A stretch of 64,000 nt of DNA from Candidatus Methylacidiphilum fumarolicum (GCF_949774925.1 NZ_OX458932.1:806001-870000); one strand, 5' to 3'; positions 54,055 through 63,363 are shown, counted from the first letter of the stretch. Numbers and translations: made by a program. Notes: generated from the sequence alone by a model not told the origin.

Positions 54055-55164
54055 TTAGCTTTTCTTTGATAGCCGGATCCCAAAAAGAGGAGCAATTCTA
54101 AAAAGAGAGATGGTTGCAAAAACACATAACGGGGTAAAAATTGCAATAGCTGGGGGAATTCTCATGCCTTGGCCTAAAATCTGGAAAAAGTGGAAGATCA
54201 AATAAAAGGCGATAAGAATAAAAAGGGCATTAAAAACTCCGGCAGCCGGATGTCTGCTACTGAGTCTTCCTCCTTCTGCTAACCCAATAAGAAGAAGGAC
54301 AAGGACAGATAGAGGTTCGGCAATGAGAGTGTAGAATTGGACTTGATAGGGGGCAAGGAGCGTTTTTTGAATATTTCCTGGATTGTCAATCAGTTTCCAT
54401 AATTCTGAGGCATTTAGATCGCGCGGTTTTTTTTCAAGCGCCACCATTTGTCTTGGAGGCGTTGTCCAGGAAATTAGGGAAAGAGATTCAAAATAGGTGC
54501 TTTGGAGAAAATTACTCGAGCTGTCATAGTCGATTCGATTGACATCGTTAAGAATCCAATGGCCATCTTTCCAGATGGCTGTACGAGCAAAGTATTTTTT
54601 CAGATCTTTTCCAGAATCTTCTTGAACAACGACTTCAACATCTTCTCCCTGATTTTTGACAAAATCGAGCTGACGGAAATACCATATTCTTTTTTCTGCC
54701 TTTTCCCTGTAAATGATACCGCGTACAGCATGAACCGATCCTTTGTTTCCTTTGATATCTTCCATAATTTGATCTCTTTTTGCCTGTGAATTCCCACCCG
54801 GACCAAGCTGTAGAGCGATAAGAAAGACCGTCATAATAAAACCTATCATCAAAAAAGGAGCAAAGATTTTTTGCAAGGGAACACCGCAGGCTTGCATGGC
54901 GACAAATTCACCATGTCTGTGAAGCTGCATGAGAAAATAAAGAGAAGCAAAAAGAGAAGCAGGAGGAACAATCATGATCACCACGGCTGGAAGATAAGCT
55001 ACATAATAGTTGAAAATCTGACGGGTCGTGGCTTTGTTTTGGATGAAATCTTCCAATGATCCGAAAAGATCAGCAATGATCACAAGCGAACAAAAGGCAA
55101 GGATCGTAAAGAGTAAGGGATAAAGGAAACCTTTAAAAAGATAGCGGAACAAAATTTTTTTCAT
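54055..55164 (-). CDS. LptF/LptG-family LPS export permease
   Basis: A 369-residue YjgP/YjgQ-family permease with three N-terminal helices (FLYPLLFTILAFCSLVII; VVIMIVPPASLFASLYFLMQ), a periplasmic beta-jellyroll domain (about 130-260) and three C-terminal helices. It forms the LptB2FG exporter of lipopolysaccharide. Whether it is LptF or LptG cannot be decided, and no partner is adjacent. Its ATG is preceded without gap by a GC-rich structured element; the start reads ATGA. Confidence 0.9.
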   Translation of the reverse strand: MKKILFRYLFKGFLYPLLFTILAFCSLVIIADLFGSLEDFIQNKATTRQIFNYYVAYLPAVVIMIVPPASLFASLYFLMQLHRHGEFVAMQACGVPLQKIFAPFLMIGFIMTVFLIALQLGPGGNSQAKRDQIMEDIKGNKGSVHAVRGIIYREKAEKRIWYFRQLDFVKNQGEDVEVVVQEDSGKDLKKYFARTAIWKDGHWILNDVNRIDYDSSSNFLQSTYFESLSLISWTTPPRQMVALEKKPRDLNASELWKLIDNPGNIQKTLLAPYQVQFYTLIAEPLSVLVLLLIGLAEGGRLSSRHPAAGVFNALFILIAFYLIFHFFQILGQGMRIPPAIAIFTPLCVFATISLFRIAPLFGIRLSKKS

Positions 55165-55625
55165 CCAATTTCGCGGGAAACCCCGGCGTTCAGGCCAGGG
55201 AGGGATAGCGCGGCGGCGTAAGCTGCCCCTGTTCCCGCATCACCTTTCTCCAATGCTATCTTGGTCCACAAATATCTATAAAGGAATAGAGAGGCGACTT
55301 CACTCTGCCTTCCATTCCCAGGGCTTATACCCCATCTGGCTTTTGCCGGTGACGGAGCCGAGCTGGCGTTTCCGACTCGCTTCTCTCGGGAAAGTGCGCG
55401 ACCAGCTACCTGCATGTACAGGAGAAGGGAACCTTTGGTGCTTTGCCTTTCGCCTGCATGATCCCCTCCTTCCAGGATCCTAGACAGAGGAAGCATCCCG
55501 GAGTGGGTCTTGTATAACCTATCGCTTACGTAGTTACTTCTTTGCATCGCCACTGCTCCGTAACTTATCCTGGTCAACCAGGCTTGTACGTAACTACATG
55601 CCCCTCCCATTTAGGCAGGGGTAGT
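55165..55625 (-). ncRNA. Candidate solo HEARO (IscB omega RNA) element
   Basis: About 450 GC-rich bases between gmhA and the permease gene, with strong pairing on the minus strand: AACTACCCCT with AGGGGcatGTAGTT near 55590-55625, CCTGG-TTGA-CCAGG, and CGGGGTTTCCCG at the far end. The minus-strand 3' end abuts ATGA, the reported insertion context of HEARO elements. No IscB gene follows, so it would be a solo copy. An open frame of 149 codons crosses it but has no recognisable protein features. The assignment rests on context and partial memory of the motif, not on a model search. Confidence 0.5.
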
Positions 55626-55680
55626 TGACTGTTGAACCACTTGAATTAAGCTGTACAAGCTAACCCTTTTTTACAAGAAT

Positions 55681-56271
55681 ATGGAAAAAATGTCAGTCAA
55701 TTCAACCCAAATTATTGAAAGAGAGCTAGAGCAGCTACGCCAGTTAGCATCGAATATGGTGGCTTCTGTGGATATTCTCTCTAGAATTGTCGATAAATTG
55801 CTCGAATGTTTCAAAAAAAATGGAAAGCTCCTTTGTGCAGGCAATGGAGGAAGTGCTGCTCAAGCTATGCACTTTGCAGAAGAACTTTTGGGAAAATTTA
55901 GAGATAAAAGACCTCCTCTAGCGGCCATCTCTTTAGCATCCGATGGCCCTACGCTTAGTTGTATTGCAAATGATTTTGGATTTGAAGAAATCTTTTCCAG
56001 ACAGATAGAAGCTCTTGGATATCCAGAAGATCTGCTGATCCTTTTTTCTACTAGCGGTAATTCTCGCAATCTCATTAAGGCTGCGCAATCAGCCAAGCAT
56101 AGGGGCATGTTTTCTATCGCTTTTCTGGGAAAAGGGGGAGGAGAGCTATGCAGACAGGTCGATATGTCCTGGATCGTCCCGAGTGAAAATCCTTCAAGAA
56201 TACAAGAAATGCATTGTTGGGCTGTGCATGCCCTTTTAGAGATCATTGAAGCCTGGAAAAACAGTGCCTAA
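55681..56271 (+). CDS. gmhA: Sedoheptulose-7-phosphate isomerase
   Basis: A 196-residue SIS-domain protein: LLCAGNGGSAAQAMHFAEEL, LGKFRDKRPPLAAISLASDG, LILFSTSGNSRNLIKAAQSA and IVPSENPSRIQEMHCWAVHA. The last motif with the His and Glu is typical of GmhA. It converts sedoheptulose-7-phosphate to a heptose-7-phosphate for LPS core heptose, matching the neighbouring LPS permease. The start could be at M1 or M4. Confidence 0.93.
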   Translation: MEKMSVNSTQIIERELEQLRQLASNMVASVDILSRIVDKLLECFKKNGKLLCAGNGGSAAQAMHFAEELLGKFRDKRPPLAAISLASDGPTLSCIANDFGFEEIFSRQIEALGYPEDLLILFSTSGNSRNLIKAAQSAKHRGMFSIAFLGKGGGELCRQVDMSWIVPSENPSRIQEMHCWAVHALLEIIEAWKNSA

Positions 56272-56301
56272 TAGCAAGATAAGCTTGATTATGCAGGAAG
56301 A

Positions 56302-56748
56302 TTAAAGCAGTTTTACTTTGAACAAAGGCTTGTTAAAATCTACAGGTTTACCATTTTCCGCCAACACCTCTGTGATGATTCCGTGAACTTCGGCTTTAAT
56401 TTCGTTCATGACTTTCATGGCTTCTATGATGCACACTACCGTATCTTCTGTGACTTCTTGTCCAACTTCTACGTAGGGCTGGGCATTGGGAGAAGGGGAT
56501 CTATAAAATATTCCTACCATAGGCGAGCGTATCTCTGTAAACTTGGGAGAAGCAAGTAAGGAAGGTTCTTTGTCTTTGACTTCGACAAAATGTCCGCTAG
56601 AAGAAGGAGGAGGAGCAGAGACCAAGGTAGGCTGTGGAGGAAAATCTTTTCGAAGCCTCAGTTTGGTATTTTCTTCTTCGATCTCTATTTCACTCAGATT
56701 GTTTTTTACCATCAGTTCGATAAGTTCAGCAATTTTAGCTATATCCAT
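56302..56748 (-). CDS. accB: Biotin carboxyl carrier protein of acetyl-CoA carboxylase
   Basis: A 148-residue BCCP. The N-terminal helical part (KIAELIELMVKNNLSEIEIE) and a Pro/Ser-rich linker precede the biotinyl domain (about 72-148) with SPMVGIFYRSPSP, the BCCP thumb, and the biotinylated K112 in CIIEAMKVMNEIKAE. It carries carboxybiotin between AccC and AccA/AccD. AccC is not in the window and usually follows accB; here holB lies downstream instead, with insertion debris between. Confidence 0.95.
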   Translation of the reverse strand: MDIAKIAELIELMVKNNLSEIEIEEENTKLRLRKDFPPQPTLVSAPPPSSSGHFVEVKDKEPSLLASPKFTEIRSPMVGIFYRSPSPNAQPYVEVGQEVTEDTVVCIIEAMKVMNEIKAEVHGIITEVLAENGKPVDFNKPLFKVKLL

Positions 56749-56954
56749 ATCATTTGTTCCCTTTTTTTCTAAAACCGATGCTTCTCATTTTGTGCAAAAT
56801 CTCGTTTCAATCAATTCATTTCATTATTACAGTTTCATTGGTTTTACCTAGCTCAAAAAATGTTCGGTAACTAAACATTTCACCGGAAGGAATTCCATCC
56901 TCCCTCTTTTTCTCTTGTTTTTATCAATTCTGTCAATTTTTTTCCTTCTTTTGA

Positions 56955-57420
56955 ACTGTTCCTAAAAACAGACTTGAGGACATGCTTATGCCTTCCCCAA
57001 GTTCGTTCTATTCGCCTTGGTTTTGGACCGGGAGAAGTCGGGATTGCCAAGGCCGTTTCGTTTACCAGTTGACTGAGGTGGTGTTGATAAGCCGGCGATG
57101 GGCAATCCGCCGGCGCTCCAACAAGTCGCGACGAGTTTCACTCCCATTTTGGGTCCGTTTGCTGCGGTCCGCCAGTGCCTGGAGTCATCCGCCCAGGGAC
57201 AGTGCTCCGCATCGGGATTCTAATCGGATAGTTTCCCGATACTGTGGTAAAACCTCTCCAAAAGGATCGCATGCAGCCATTCTTGCGGTGTCTACAGACA
57301 TATCTCCGGATCTCCTATCCTTTCCTTGAGGTTGTATGCGCCAACCCTGTTCGTATAGCTTACATGCCCACAATACCGGCATACAAGCCTATCCCCCCTG
57401 CGGTCCTTCGGATGGATTTT
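56955..57420 (-). repeat. Right end and 3' fragment of a TnpB element, copy 2
   Basis: On the minus strand it starts with the TnpB zinc ribbon CRYCGHVSYTNRVGAYNLKE and RIGDPEICL, a stop, then LLERF, and continues into non-coding sequence ending at AGGAACAGT near 56955. It is homologous to 38.1-38.52 kb but in opposite orientation. It lies just downstream of holB and has no intact gene. Confidence 0.75.
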
Positions 57421-57424
57421 CCTT

Positions 57425-58285
57425 TTAAAAAGTTTTAGGAAGGAATGCGGCTTCAATAGCAAGCGATTCATCTACCGCATGTCTAAAATCTTGGTGGAGC
57501 TGCTCTATGGTTCTTATCGCCTCCACATATCTCCAGAAACTTTTCTTGGGGGACTCTTTCTTTAGTTCTTCTTGGATCTTTTGCCAGTAAGCCTGTTCAA
57601 GAAGGCGCAAGAACCGTTCCCTTTTATCCATGATCTTGATATGGATGACTGTTTGAGTTTCTTCTAGTGGTTGTTCTTCATTTTCCTTTTCTAGTTCTGC
57701 TTTTGTTTTTTGGATAAACTCATTGAGCAATGCCATCTTTTTGAACCCTGCAATTGGTTCTCCATTGTCGATTTGCATCCATTTTTGCACTTCGGCCAAA
57801 AGCTCTTGATCTTCAGTAGAAATTTCAAAAGGAGAACTGTAGACAGAAACTCGAATGCATCGAGAAAGAATAGTTGGAAATATGGACAAAGGTCTTGTCG
57901 AAGTTAAAAGAATGGTGGTATGCGAAGGAGGCTCTTCAAGGGTTTTTAGAAAGGCATTGGCCGCTTCTCCTCCTCCTAAACACATAGATTCAGCCTCTAA
58001 GATGAGGCAAACTTTTCTGGATTCTTTATACGCCTTCAAGTAAAGCTGCTGGCAGACTTCCTTTATTTGCTGAACACTGATGCGCTTTAGTTTCGTTTGT
58101 GGACGGATAAAGTAAAAATCAGGGTGCTTCAATGGATCTCCTTCTAGCAGCTCTCTGGAAAGAGCCATCCCTACGTTTAACAACAATGAAGCATCGGAAC
58201 CGCTGAAGAGATAAGCTGAAGCGATCCTTTGGTTCAGAATCCCTTTTTTGAATAGTTGAATACAACTTTCATAGCTCAAAGACAT
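57425..58285 (-). CDS. holB: DNA polymerase III subunit delta prime
   Basis: The preferred start is the ATG at 58285 (MSLSYESCIQLFKKGILNQR), giving 286 residues; an in-frame ATG at 58375 would lie inside tmk. RIASAYLFSGSDASLLLNVG replaces a normal P-loop, as expected for the non-ATPase delta prime. LILEAESMCLGGGEAANAFL, KTLEEPPSHTTILLTSTRPL and the SRC motif ILSRCIRV follow. It pairs with DnaX in the clamp loader. It overlaps the end of tmk, the classical tmk-holB order. Confidence 0.9.
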   Translation of the reverse strand: MSLSYESCIQLFKKGILNQRIASAYLFSGSDASLLLNVGMALSRELLEGDPLKHPDFYFIRPQTKLKRISVQQIKEVCQQLYLKAYKESRKVCLILEAESMCLGGGEAANAFLKTLEEPPSHTTILLTSTRPLSIFPTILSRCIRVSVYSSPFEISTEDQELLAEVQKWMQIDNGEPIAGFKKMALLNEFIQKTKAELEKENEEQPLEETQTVIHIKIMDKRERFLRLLEQAYWQKIQEELKKESPKKSFWRYVEAIRTIEQLHQDFRHAVDESLAIEAAFLPKTF

Positions 58286-58901
58286 GGTTAATCTTCTCCC
58301 ATACAAGAGTTGCAATTTCCTCAGGGCTTCCTGTGGCTTCCAAGACATAGAACCTTTCTGGCTCTCTGCTTGCAAGCTCTAAATAAGCTTTTCTTACCGT
58401 ATCCAAGGAGCTCTCAAAATCAGCCTGCAACTTGTCAATGCCTGATTTTTTACCATCCCTTTTTTTAATCCTAAACTGAGCACTTTTCACTGGGATGTCT
58501 AGTAGAATCGTTAAAGTTGGCTTTATACCAGCAGTAGCCAGTTGGTTGAGCTCTTCAATGGTCTTTAAAGGAATGCCACGGACTATTCCCTGGTATACAA
58601 GCGTCGAATCGGTAAAACGATCGGCAAGAACCCATGTATTCTGTGCAATCTCAGGCTCAATGATTTTTTTTATTAGCTCTGCTCTACTCGCTTCAAACAA
58701 AAAGAGTTCGGCAAGTGAGCAGAAGCCTATATCCGAATGTTTTAAAAGCCTACGTAATCGTTCTCCAAGGGGTGTGGAGCCAGGTTCTCTAACACGGATA
58801 ACCTTCTGTCCCCGCTCTTCTAAGCGTTTTTTTAGCAGACGAATCTGGGTTGTTTTCCCACAGCCTTCACTGCCTTCAAAACTAATAAACCGTCTTTTCA
58901 T
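58269..58901 (-). CDS. tmk: Thymidylate kinase
   Basis: Preferred start 58901, where ATGA overlaps the cysS stop; this gives 210 residues. An upstream ATG in the frame would lie inside cysS. Motifs are RRFISFEGSEGCGKTTQIRL (P-loop), VIRVREPGSTPLGERLRRLL, WVLADRFTDSTLVYQGIVRG and LTILLDIPVKSAQFRIKKRD. It phosphorylates dTMP to dTDP for DNA synthesis. Confidence 0.96.
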   Translation of the reverse strand: MKRRFISFEGSEGCGKTTQIRLLKKRLEERGQKVIRVREPGSTPLGERLRRLLKHSDIGFCSLAELFLFEASRAELIKKIIEPEIAQNTWVLADRFTDSTLVYQGIVRGIPLKTIEELNQLATAGIKPTLTILLDIPVKSAQFRIKKRDGKKSGIDKLQADFESSLDTVRKAYLELASREPERFYVLEATGSPEEIATLVWEKINHVFEL

Positions 58902-60304
58902 GCTTTCCATGCTTTTTGTCCTTCTGGAGTATCTTGGACTATCCAACCCATTTGTTGGAGCTGCTGTCGGATCCTATCGCTTGTAGCCCAGTCCTTATTC
59001 TTTCTGGCTTCAGATCGCATTTGTAGCAAAGTTTGAATTTCAGGAGGAATTTCCACGCTGAATTCTCCGATTCCTAAGATTGAATCAACAAGGTGCCAAC
59101 TTCTTTGGAGTGGTGGTAAAGGCTCTCCTTTATCCATCATACGATTGGTGTGTCTGATCCAATCGAAAAGGTGACCGATTGCCTCTGTAATATTTAGATC
59201 ATCCGCTAAAGCCTCAACAAAGCAGCGAAGAAAACGAGTCTCTTCTTCATATTCTTGTAGTTGGAACTGAGATTTAGGAAGGCTTTGGATGCGGCTTAAC
59301 CACTGATCGATTCTTTTGACAGCTTCACGTGAGGCTTCCATGCCCTGCCATGTGAAATTGAGGGTCTGTCGATAATGGGAAGCCGTTAAAAGATGATACC
59401 GAAGCGTCCTTTCATTGAATCCTCTTTCTAAAATATCTCGGATAGTATAGATATTGCCTAGAGATTTAGACATCTTTTCTCCCTCAACCAGTACATGTGC
59501 TACATGAAACCAGTGGCGAACAAAATTTTGTCCTGTCACCGACTCGCTCTGCGCTATCTCATTTTCATGATGAGGAAAAATAAGATCGACACCCCCGCAG
59601 TGAATGTCTATTTCATTGCCTAAATAACAGATACTCATAGTGGAGCATTCTATATGCCATCCTGGTCTTCCTATTTCCCATGGAGAAATCCATCCGACAT
59701 CCCCATCTTCCGGTTTTTTGGCTTTCCATAAGGCAAAATCTCCATAATGTTCTTTGATGTATTCGTCAGCCAATATGTGAGATCCAGGTTTTAATTTGTC
59801 TTTTTCTAAATGGGAAAGTTTCCCATAGTCAGGGAATGAAGCGATGCGGAAATAAACTGATCCATCCTCTCCAATATAGGCATGGTTTTTGTCTATCAGT
59901 TGGCGGATAAATTCAATCATCTTCTCAATGTGCTCAGTGGCCTTTGGTTGAAAATGCGGCTTAAGCATATTAAGGGTTTGCATATCTTGTTCGAATGCAT
60001 CGATATATTTTTGGGTATATTCGGCTAGAGAAAGGCCAGCGGCACGAGAAGCTGCAATTGTCTTGTCGTCAATATCGGTATAGTTCATGGTGTGAATCAC
60101 CTTATATCCGAATAATTCAAGAGCTCTTCGGAGAAGATCCACACAGAGAAAGGTTCTAAAATTGCCGATATGAGCTAGGTTATATACGGTTGGACCGCAA
60201 GCATACATGGTAACATGCGGAGGATTGATCGGCTCAATGGGCTCAAGTTTGCGGGAAATTGTATTGTACAAACGAAAAGGAGGAAGGGGAAAAGAGAATT
60301 TCAT
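58898..60304 (-). CDS. cysS: Cysteinyl-tRNA synthetase
   Basis: A 468-residue class I synthetase. The HIGH motif is in YACGPTVYNLAHIGNFRTFL. Zinc ligands include the Cys of that segment and WHIECSTMSICYLG, with the HCGGVDLIFPHHENEIAQSE motif. The KMSKS loop is EGEKMSKSLGN. The C-terminal part has ADDLNITEAIGHLFDWIRHT and WATSDRIRQQLQQMGWIVQD. It is complete and lies in the tight fabI-to-holB gene run. Confidence 0.97.
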   Translation of the reverse strand: MKFSFPLPPFRLYNTISRKLEPIEPINPPHVTMYACGPTVYNLAHIGNFRTFLCVDLLRRALELFGYKVIHTMNYTDIDDKTIAASRAAGLSLAEYTQKYIDAFEQDMQTLNMLKPHFQPKATEHIEKMIEFIRQLIDKNHAYIGEDGSVYFRIASFPDYGKLSHLEKDKLKPGSHILADEYIKEHYGDFALWKAKKPEDGDVGWISPWEIGRPGWHIECSTMSICYLGNEIDIHCGGVDLIFPHHENEIAQSESVTGQNFVRHWFHVAHVLVEGEKMSKSLGNIYTIRDILERGFNERTLRYHLLTASHYRQTLNFTWQGMEASREAVKRIDQWLSRIQSLPKSQFQLQEYEEETRFLRCFVEALADDLNITEAIGHLFDWIRHTNRMMDKGEPLPPLQRSWHLVDSILGIGEFSVEIPPEIQTLLQMRSEARKNKDWATSDRIRQQLQQMGWIVQDTPEGQKAWKA

Positions 60305-60347
60305 TTTTTTTTGTTGAAAAAGGTTATTTTTTCAATCGTGTTCCTCT

Positions 60348-61769
60348 CTAAACAAAAGATTGGTTCATTTCTTTTTGCTTCTGGAGCACATAAAAGATTT
60401 CTTCGGCTGGGTATCCCAAGATTTCGGAAAGGGTAGGATGATAAAAAGGCATATGCAAAAGATCCTCAACTTTCCCTCTAAAATACATGCACGTACTCAA
60501 CAGATGAATCAACTCTGAAGCATGAGGACCAATAATGGTACCGCAAAGAATTTCTCCAGTAGAAGGCTCAGCATAGATTTTCACAAAGCCATGTTCTTTC
60601 CCTTCGATAATGGCTTTCCCATGATCTTGGAAAAAATACTTAGCGCTTATCGTTTCACCATTTCGAGGCAAAATGCCTACCATTGCTGTTTCTGGATCAG
60701 TAAAAACAACTTCCATTGTCAAACGCCTTGAAATGACGTGCGTAGGTTCTTTACCCGCTAGGAGTTCAAGAGCGTTTTTAGCTGCAATTTCTCCTTCTTC
60801 TCTGGCAATGTGCACGATTCCAAAGTTGCCTGTAACATCTCCCGCTGCAAAAATATGGGGAATGGAAGTCTGCATTTTATCATTGACCTCAAGCGATTGG
60901 AAATCAGTATGAATCCCTATCTTTTCTAATCCAAGGTGTTTTAGGTTCGGTCTTCTTCCAAGGGCGTAGAAAATTTCTTTGGATAAAACTTCCTTCTTTT
61001 TTCCTTTAAAAAAGAAAGAAACTTTTTTCAACCCATTTACAATAGAGACGGATTCAATTTGAGTATCGCTAAAAACCGTAATGCCCTCAGCTGTGAAACA
61101 ATCCTTGAGGCATTGGGAAACTTCCGGATCAAATTGCTTCAAAAGCCTAGGGCTTCTTTGGATGATTGTCGTTTTGCAACCGAGTCGAGAAAAAAATTGG
61201 GCAAATTCGCAAGCAACAGGTCCACCGCCCAGAACGGTAATGCTTTCTGGTAAATGCTCTAGTTCAAGTGCTGAATCGCTTGTAAGGAATCCAGACGCCA
61301 TTAATCCTGGAATGGGCAGGGGATCGATGGCTGAGCCAGTCGTTATGATGATAACATTTGCATAGAGGAGTTGCTTTTCCCCATCTCTTCTAATTATTTC
61401 CAATTCGTTTGGGCTTTTGAAAGAAGCCCGGGCTCGAATGAAGTCTACTGGTAATGAAAGGATCTCTTCTTCTCTATATTTAGCAAACGTCTCAATGAGT
61501 TTTCTTTTTCTCCATTGAATCTGCTGCATATCCACCGAAATAGCCTCTACTTTCAATCCAAAAGTTTTGGCTTGTTGCAAATCCCAAAATCGACGACTGG
61601 ATTCAATTAATGTTTTTGAAGGCATACAACCTTTGAGTATACACAGACCTCCAATCTTTTCTGCTCCTTCGATCAGGGCGACTTTGATTCCCTTTTTTGC
61701 GGCTAAAGAAGCAGCAGCAAAACCCGCGGTTCCTGCTCCGATGATGGCCAATTGATATGATCCCTTCAT
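60348..61769 (-). CDS. FAD-dependent pyridine nucleotide-disulfide oxidoreductase (dihydrolipoamide dehydrogenase-like)
   Basis: A 473-residue flavoprotein. The FAD motif LAIIGAGTAGFAAASLAAKK, the redox disulfide C43/C48 in GGLCILKGCMPSKTLIESS, the NAD motif ITVLGGGPVACEFAQFFSRL and the second FAD motif IFAAGDVTG are clear. The dimerisation domain holds FTDPETAMVG and the catalytic pair in MPFYHPTLSEILGYPAEEI. The sequence could be dihydrolipoamide dehydrogenase or a mercuric-reductase-like relative; no lipoyl complex genes are near. Confidence 0.88.
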   Translation of the reverse strand: MKGSYQLAIIGAGTAGFAAASLAAKKGIKVALIEGAEKIGGLCILKGCMPSKTLIESSRRFWDLQQAKTFGLKVEAISVDMQQIQWRKRKLIETFAKYREEEILSLPVDFIRARASFKSPNELEIIRRDGEKQLLYANVIIITTGSAIDPLPIPGLMASGFLTSDSALELEHLPESITVLGGGPVACEFAQFFSRLGCKTTIIQRSPRLLKQFDPEVSQCLKDCFTAEGITVFSDTQIESVSIVNGLKKVSFFFKGKKKEVLSKEIFYALGRRPNLKHLGLEKIGIHTDFQSLEVNDKMQTSIPHIFAAGDVTGNFGIVHIAREEGEIAAKNALELLAGKEPTHVISRRLTMEVVFTDPETAMVGILPRNGETISAKYFFQDHGKAIIEGKEHGFVKIYAEPSTGEILCGTIIGPHASELIHLLSTCMYFRGKVEDLLHMPFYHPTLSEILGYPAEEIFYVLQKQKEMNQSFV

Positions 61770-61809
61770 TGAAAATCCTCAAATTTTTTTATGCAATCTT
61801 TCTTTAGGG

Positions 61810-62502
61810 CTAATCAGCAAAAAGAGAGAAGAAATCTTTTACACAAGCAAGGTCTTCAAAAGAGTAATCGGGTTTGTATTGATCAAGTTCCCCCTTGCTG
61901 AAACCTCCAGTAGCCACAGCAATCGAAGTAAAACCTGCAAATTTAGCGCAAAGAACATCGTGGGGAGTATCTCCCACTACCCAAAAATTCCTTTTATCAA
62001 TGACCTGGCCGAACATTGTCATAACAAGCTCAGCAGCCATACTGGCTAAATAATTTCTTGATTCGTGAAGATCACCAAACAGCCCAAAAGAAAAATAGGT
62101 CCATACCCTATAATAGGAAAGTTTGATCTGAGCAGCTTTTCTGAAATTACCTGTCAAAAGTCCCATTTTGACAGTAGAGATAGTACTTATTGTTTGCAAA
62201 ATATCTAATATTCCTGGACAAAGCTTCCCTGTATCCTGACTAGTAAGTTCTTCCCGGAGAACTTTCAAATAATGATTTCTGTAAATGGAAAGGTTTTCAG
62301 GAGTCCATGGCACGCCGCATCTATTCAAAATTTGTTTTGCGATCATGAGATCTGTTCTTCCCCGATAGTCTAATTCTTTGGGATGCATCTCTAGATTATA
62401 CAGCTCATTGATTGTCCGAAAAATGGCTCTTACTCCGCTACCAGAGGAATGGATAAGAGTACCGTCGATATCCCATAGAATAATATGTTTTGTTGTTAAC
62501 AT
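61810..62502 (-). CDS. HAD-superfamily hydrolase (phosphoglycolate phosphatase-like)
   Basis: A 230-residue HAD protein. Motif I is IILWDIDGTLIHSSGSG with the nucleophile and acid Asp residues. Motif II is MGLLTGNFRKAA, and motif III/IV is FWVVGDTPHDVLCAKFAG. The cap is helical, as in phosphoglycolate phosphatase and related enzymes. Substrate is not determined. In an organism that fixes CO2 by the Calvin cycle a phosphoglycolate role would make sense, but this is conjecture. Confidence 0.88.
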   Translation of the reverse strand: MLTTKHIILWDIDGTLIHSSGSGVRAIFRTINELYNLEMHPKELDYRGRTDLMIAKQILNRCGVPWTPENLSIYRNHYLKVLREELTSQDTGKLCPGILDILQTISTISTVKMGLLTGNFRKAAQIKLSYYRVWTYFSFGLFGDLHESRNYLASMAAELVMTMFGQVIDKRNFWVVGDTPHDVLCAKFAGFTSIAVATGGFSKGELDQYKPDYSFEDLACVKDFFSLFAD

Positions 62503-62535
62503 GAGATGATAATGTTACAATTCCAGCCTTTAGCT

Positions 62536-63318
62536 TTAGAATCCAAGGATAGAGTATCCACAGTCAACGTAAATCGTTTGTCCTGTAATGGCTTTGGATT
62601 CATCTGATGCTAGAAATAAAGCAACCGATGCAACTTCTTTAGCTTCTACATTTCTTTTCAATGGAGATTTTGCTTCACATTCTTTTAAAAACTTTGTAAA
62701 TCCGCTGATTCCTCGTGCAGCTAATGTGTTTATTGGCCCAGGACTTAAAGCATTGACCCGTATCTGATCTTTCCCAAACTCATAGGCCAGATACCTTACG
62801 GTGGATTCAAGAGCCGATTTTGCAGGCCCCATAATTTTGTAATTTGATATAACTTTTTCCGCGCCATAATAAGATAATGTCAAAATACTACCTCCATCTG
62901 TGAACAAGGCTTTGGCTTCCCTTGCTAAGGCGATAAAAGAATAAACACTTATTTCAAAAGTTTTTATAAAATCTTCTCGAGTGGTCTCATAGAAGTTTTT
63001 TTCTAGCGCTTCTTTTGGAGCAAAAGCGATGGAGTGGAGTAGAAGATCGATTTTGGGAAAATGTTTTAAAGCCTCCGAAAAGAAAGATTTAATTTCTTGT
63101 TCATTACTGACATCACAGGGAAAAGCCAATGAAGGAGGACTGGAAGGGAGTTCAGAAAGGAGAGCTTCCACAGGTTTCTTTAGTCTTTCTCCTTGGTATC
63201 CAATGATCAAGTTGGCTCCGGCCTCGTGCCAGGTTTTGGCAACAGCCCAAGCGATGCTCCATTTATTAGCAACACCAAAGACAACTGCATTTTTTCCTAA
63301 TAGTGGCTTATAATTCAT
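62536..63318 (-). CDS. fabI: Enoyl-[acyl-carrier-protein] reductase (NADH)
   Basis: The preferred start is the ATG at 63318 (MNYKPLLGKNAVVFGVANKW), giving 260 residues; the upstream extension to 63363 is hydrophobic and unlike the family. SIAWAVAKTWHEAGANLIIG, LLLHSIAFAPKEAL, the catalytic segment LSYYGAEKVISNYKIMGPAK (Tyr and Lys of the YxxxMxxxK type) and GPINTLAARGISGFTKFL are typical. It reduces enoyl-ACP in fatty acid elongation and joins the Acc subunits encoded in the window. Confidence 0.96.
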   Translation of the reverse strand: MNYKPLLGKNAVVFGVANKWSIAWAVAKTWHEAGANLIIGYQGERLKKPVEALLSELPSSPPSLAFPCDVSNEQEIKSFFSEALKHFPKIDLLLHSIAFAPKEALEKNFYETTREDFIKTFEISVYSFIALAREAKALFTDGGSILTLSYYGAEKVISNYKIMGPAKSALESTVRYLAYEFGKDQIRVNALSPGPINTLAARGISGFTKFLKECEAKSPLKRNVEAKEVASVALFLASDESKAITGQTIYVDCGYSILGF

Positions 63319-63363
63319 AATAGGATCCTTAATGAAGAAAACAAAATAAAATATAAAGAGCAA

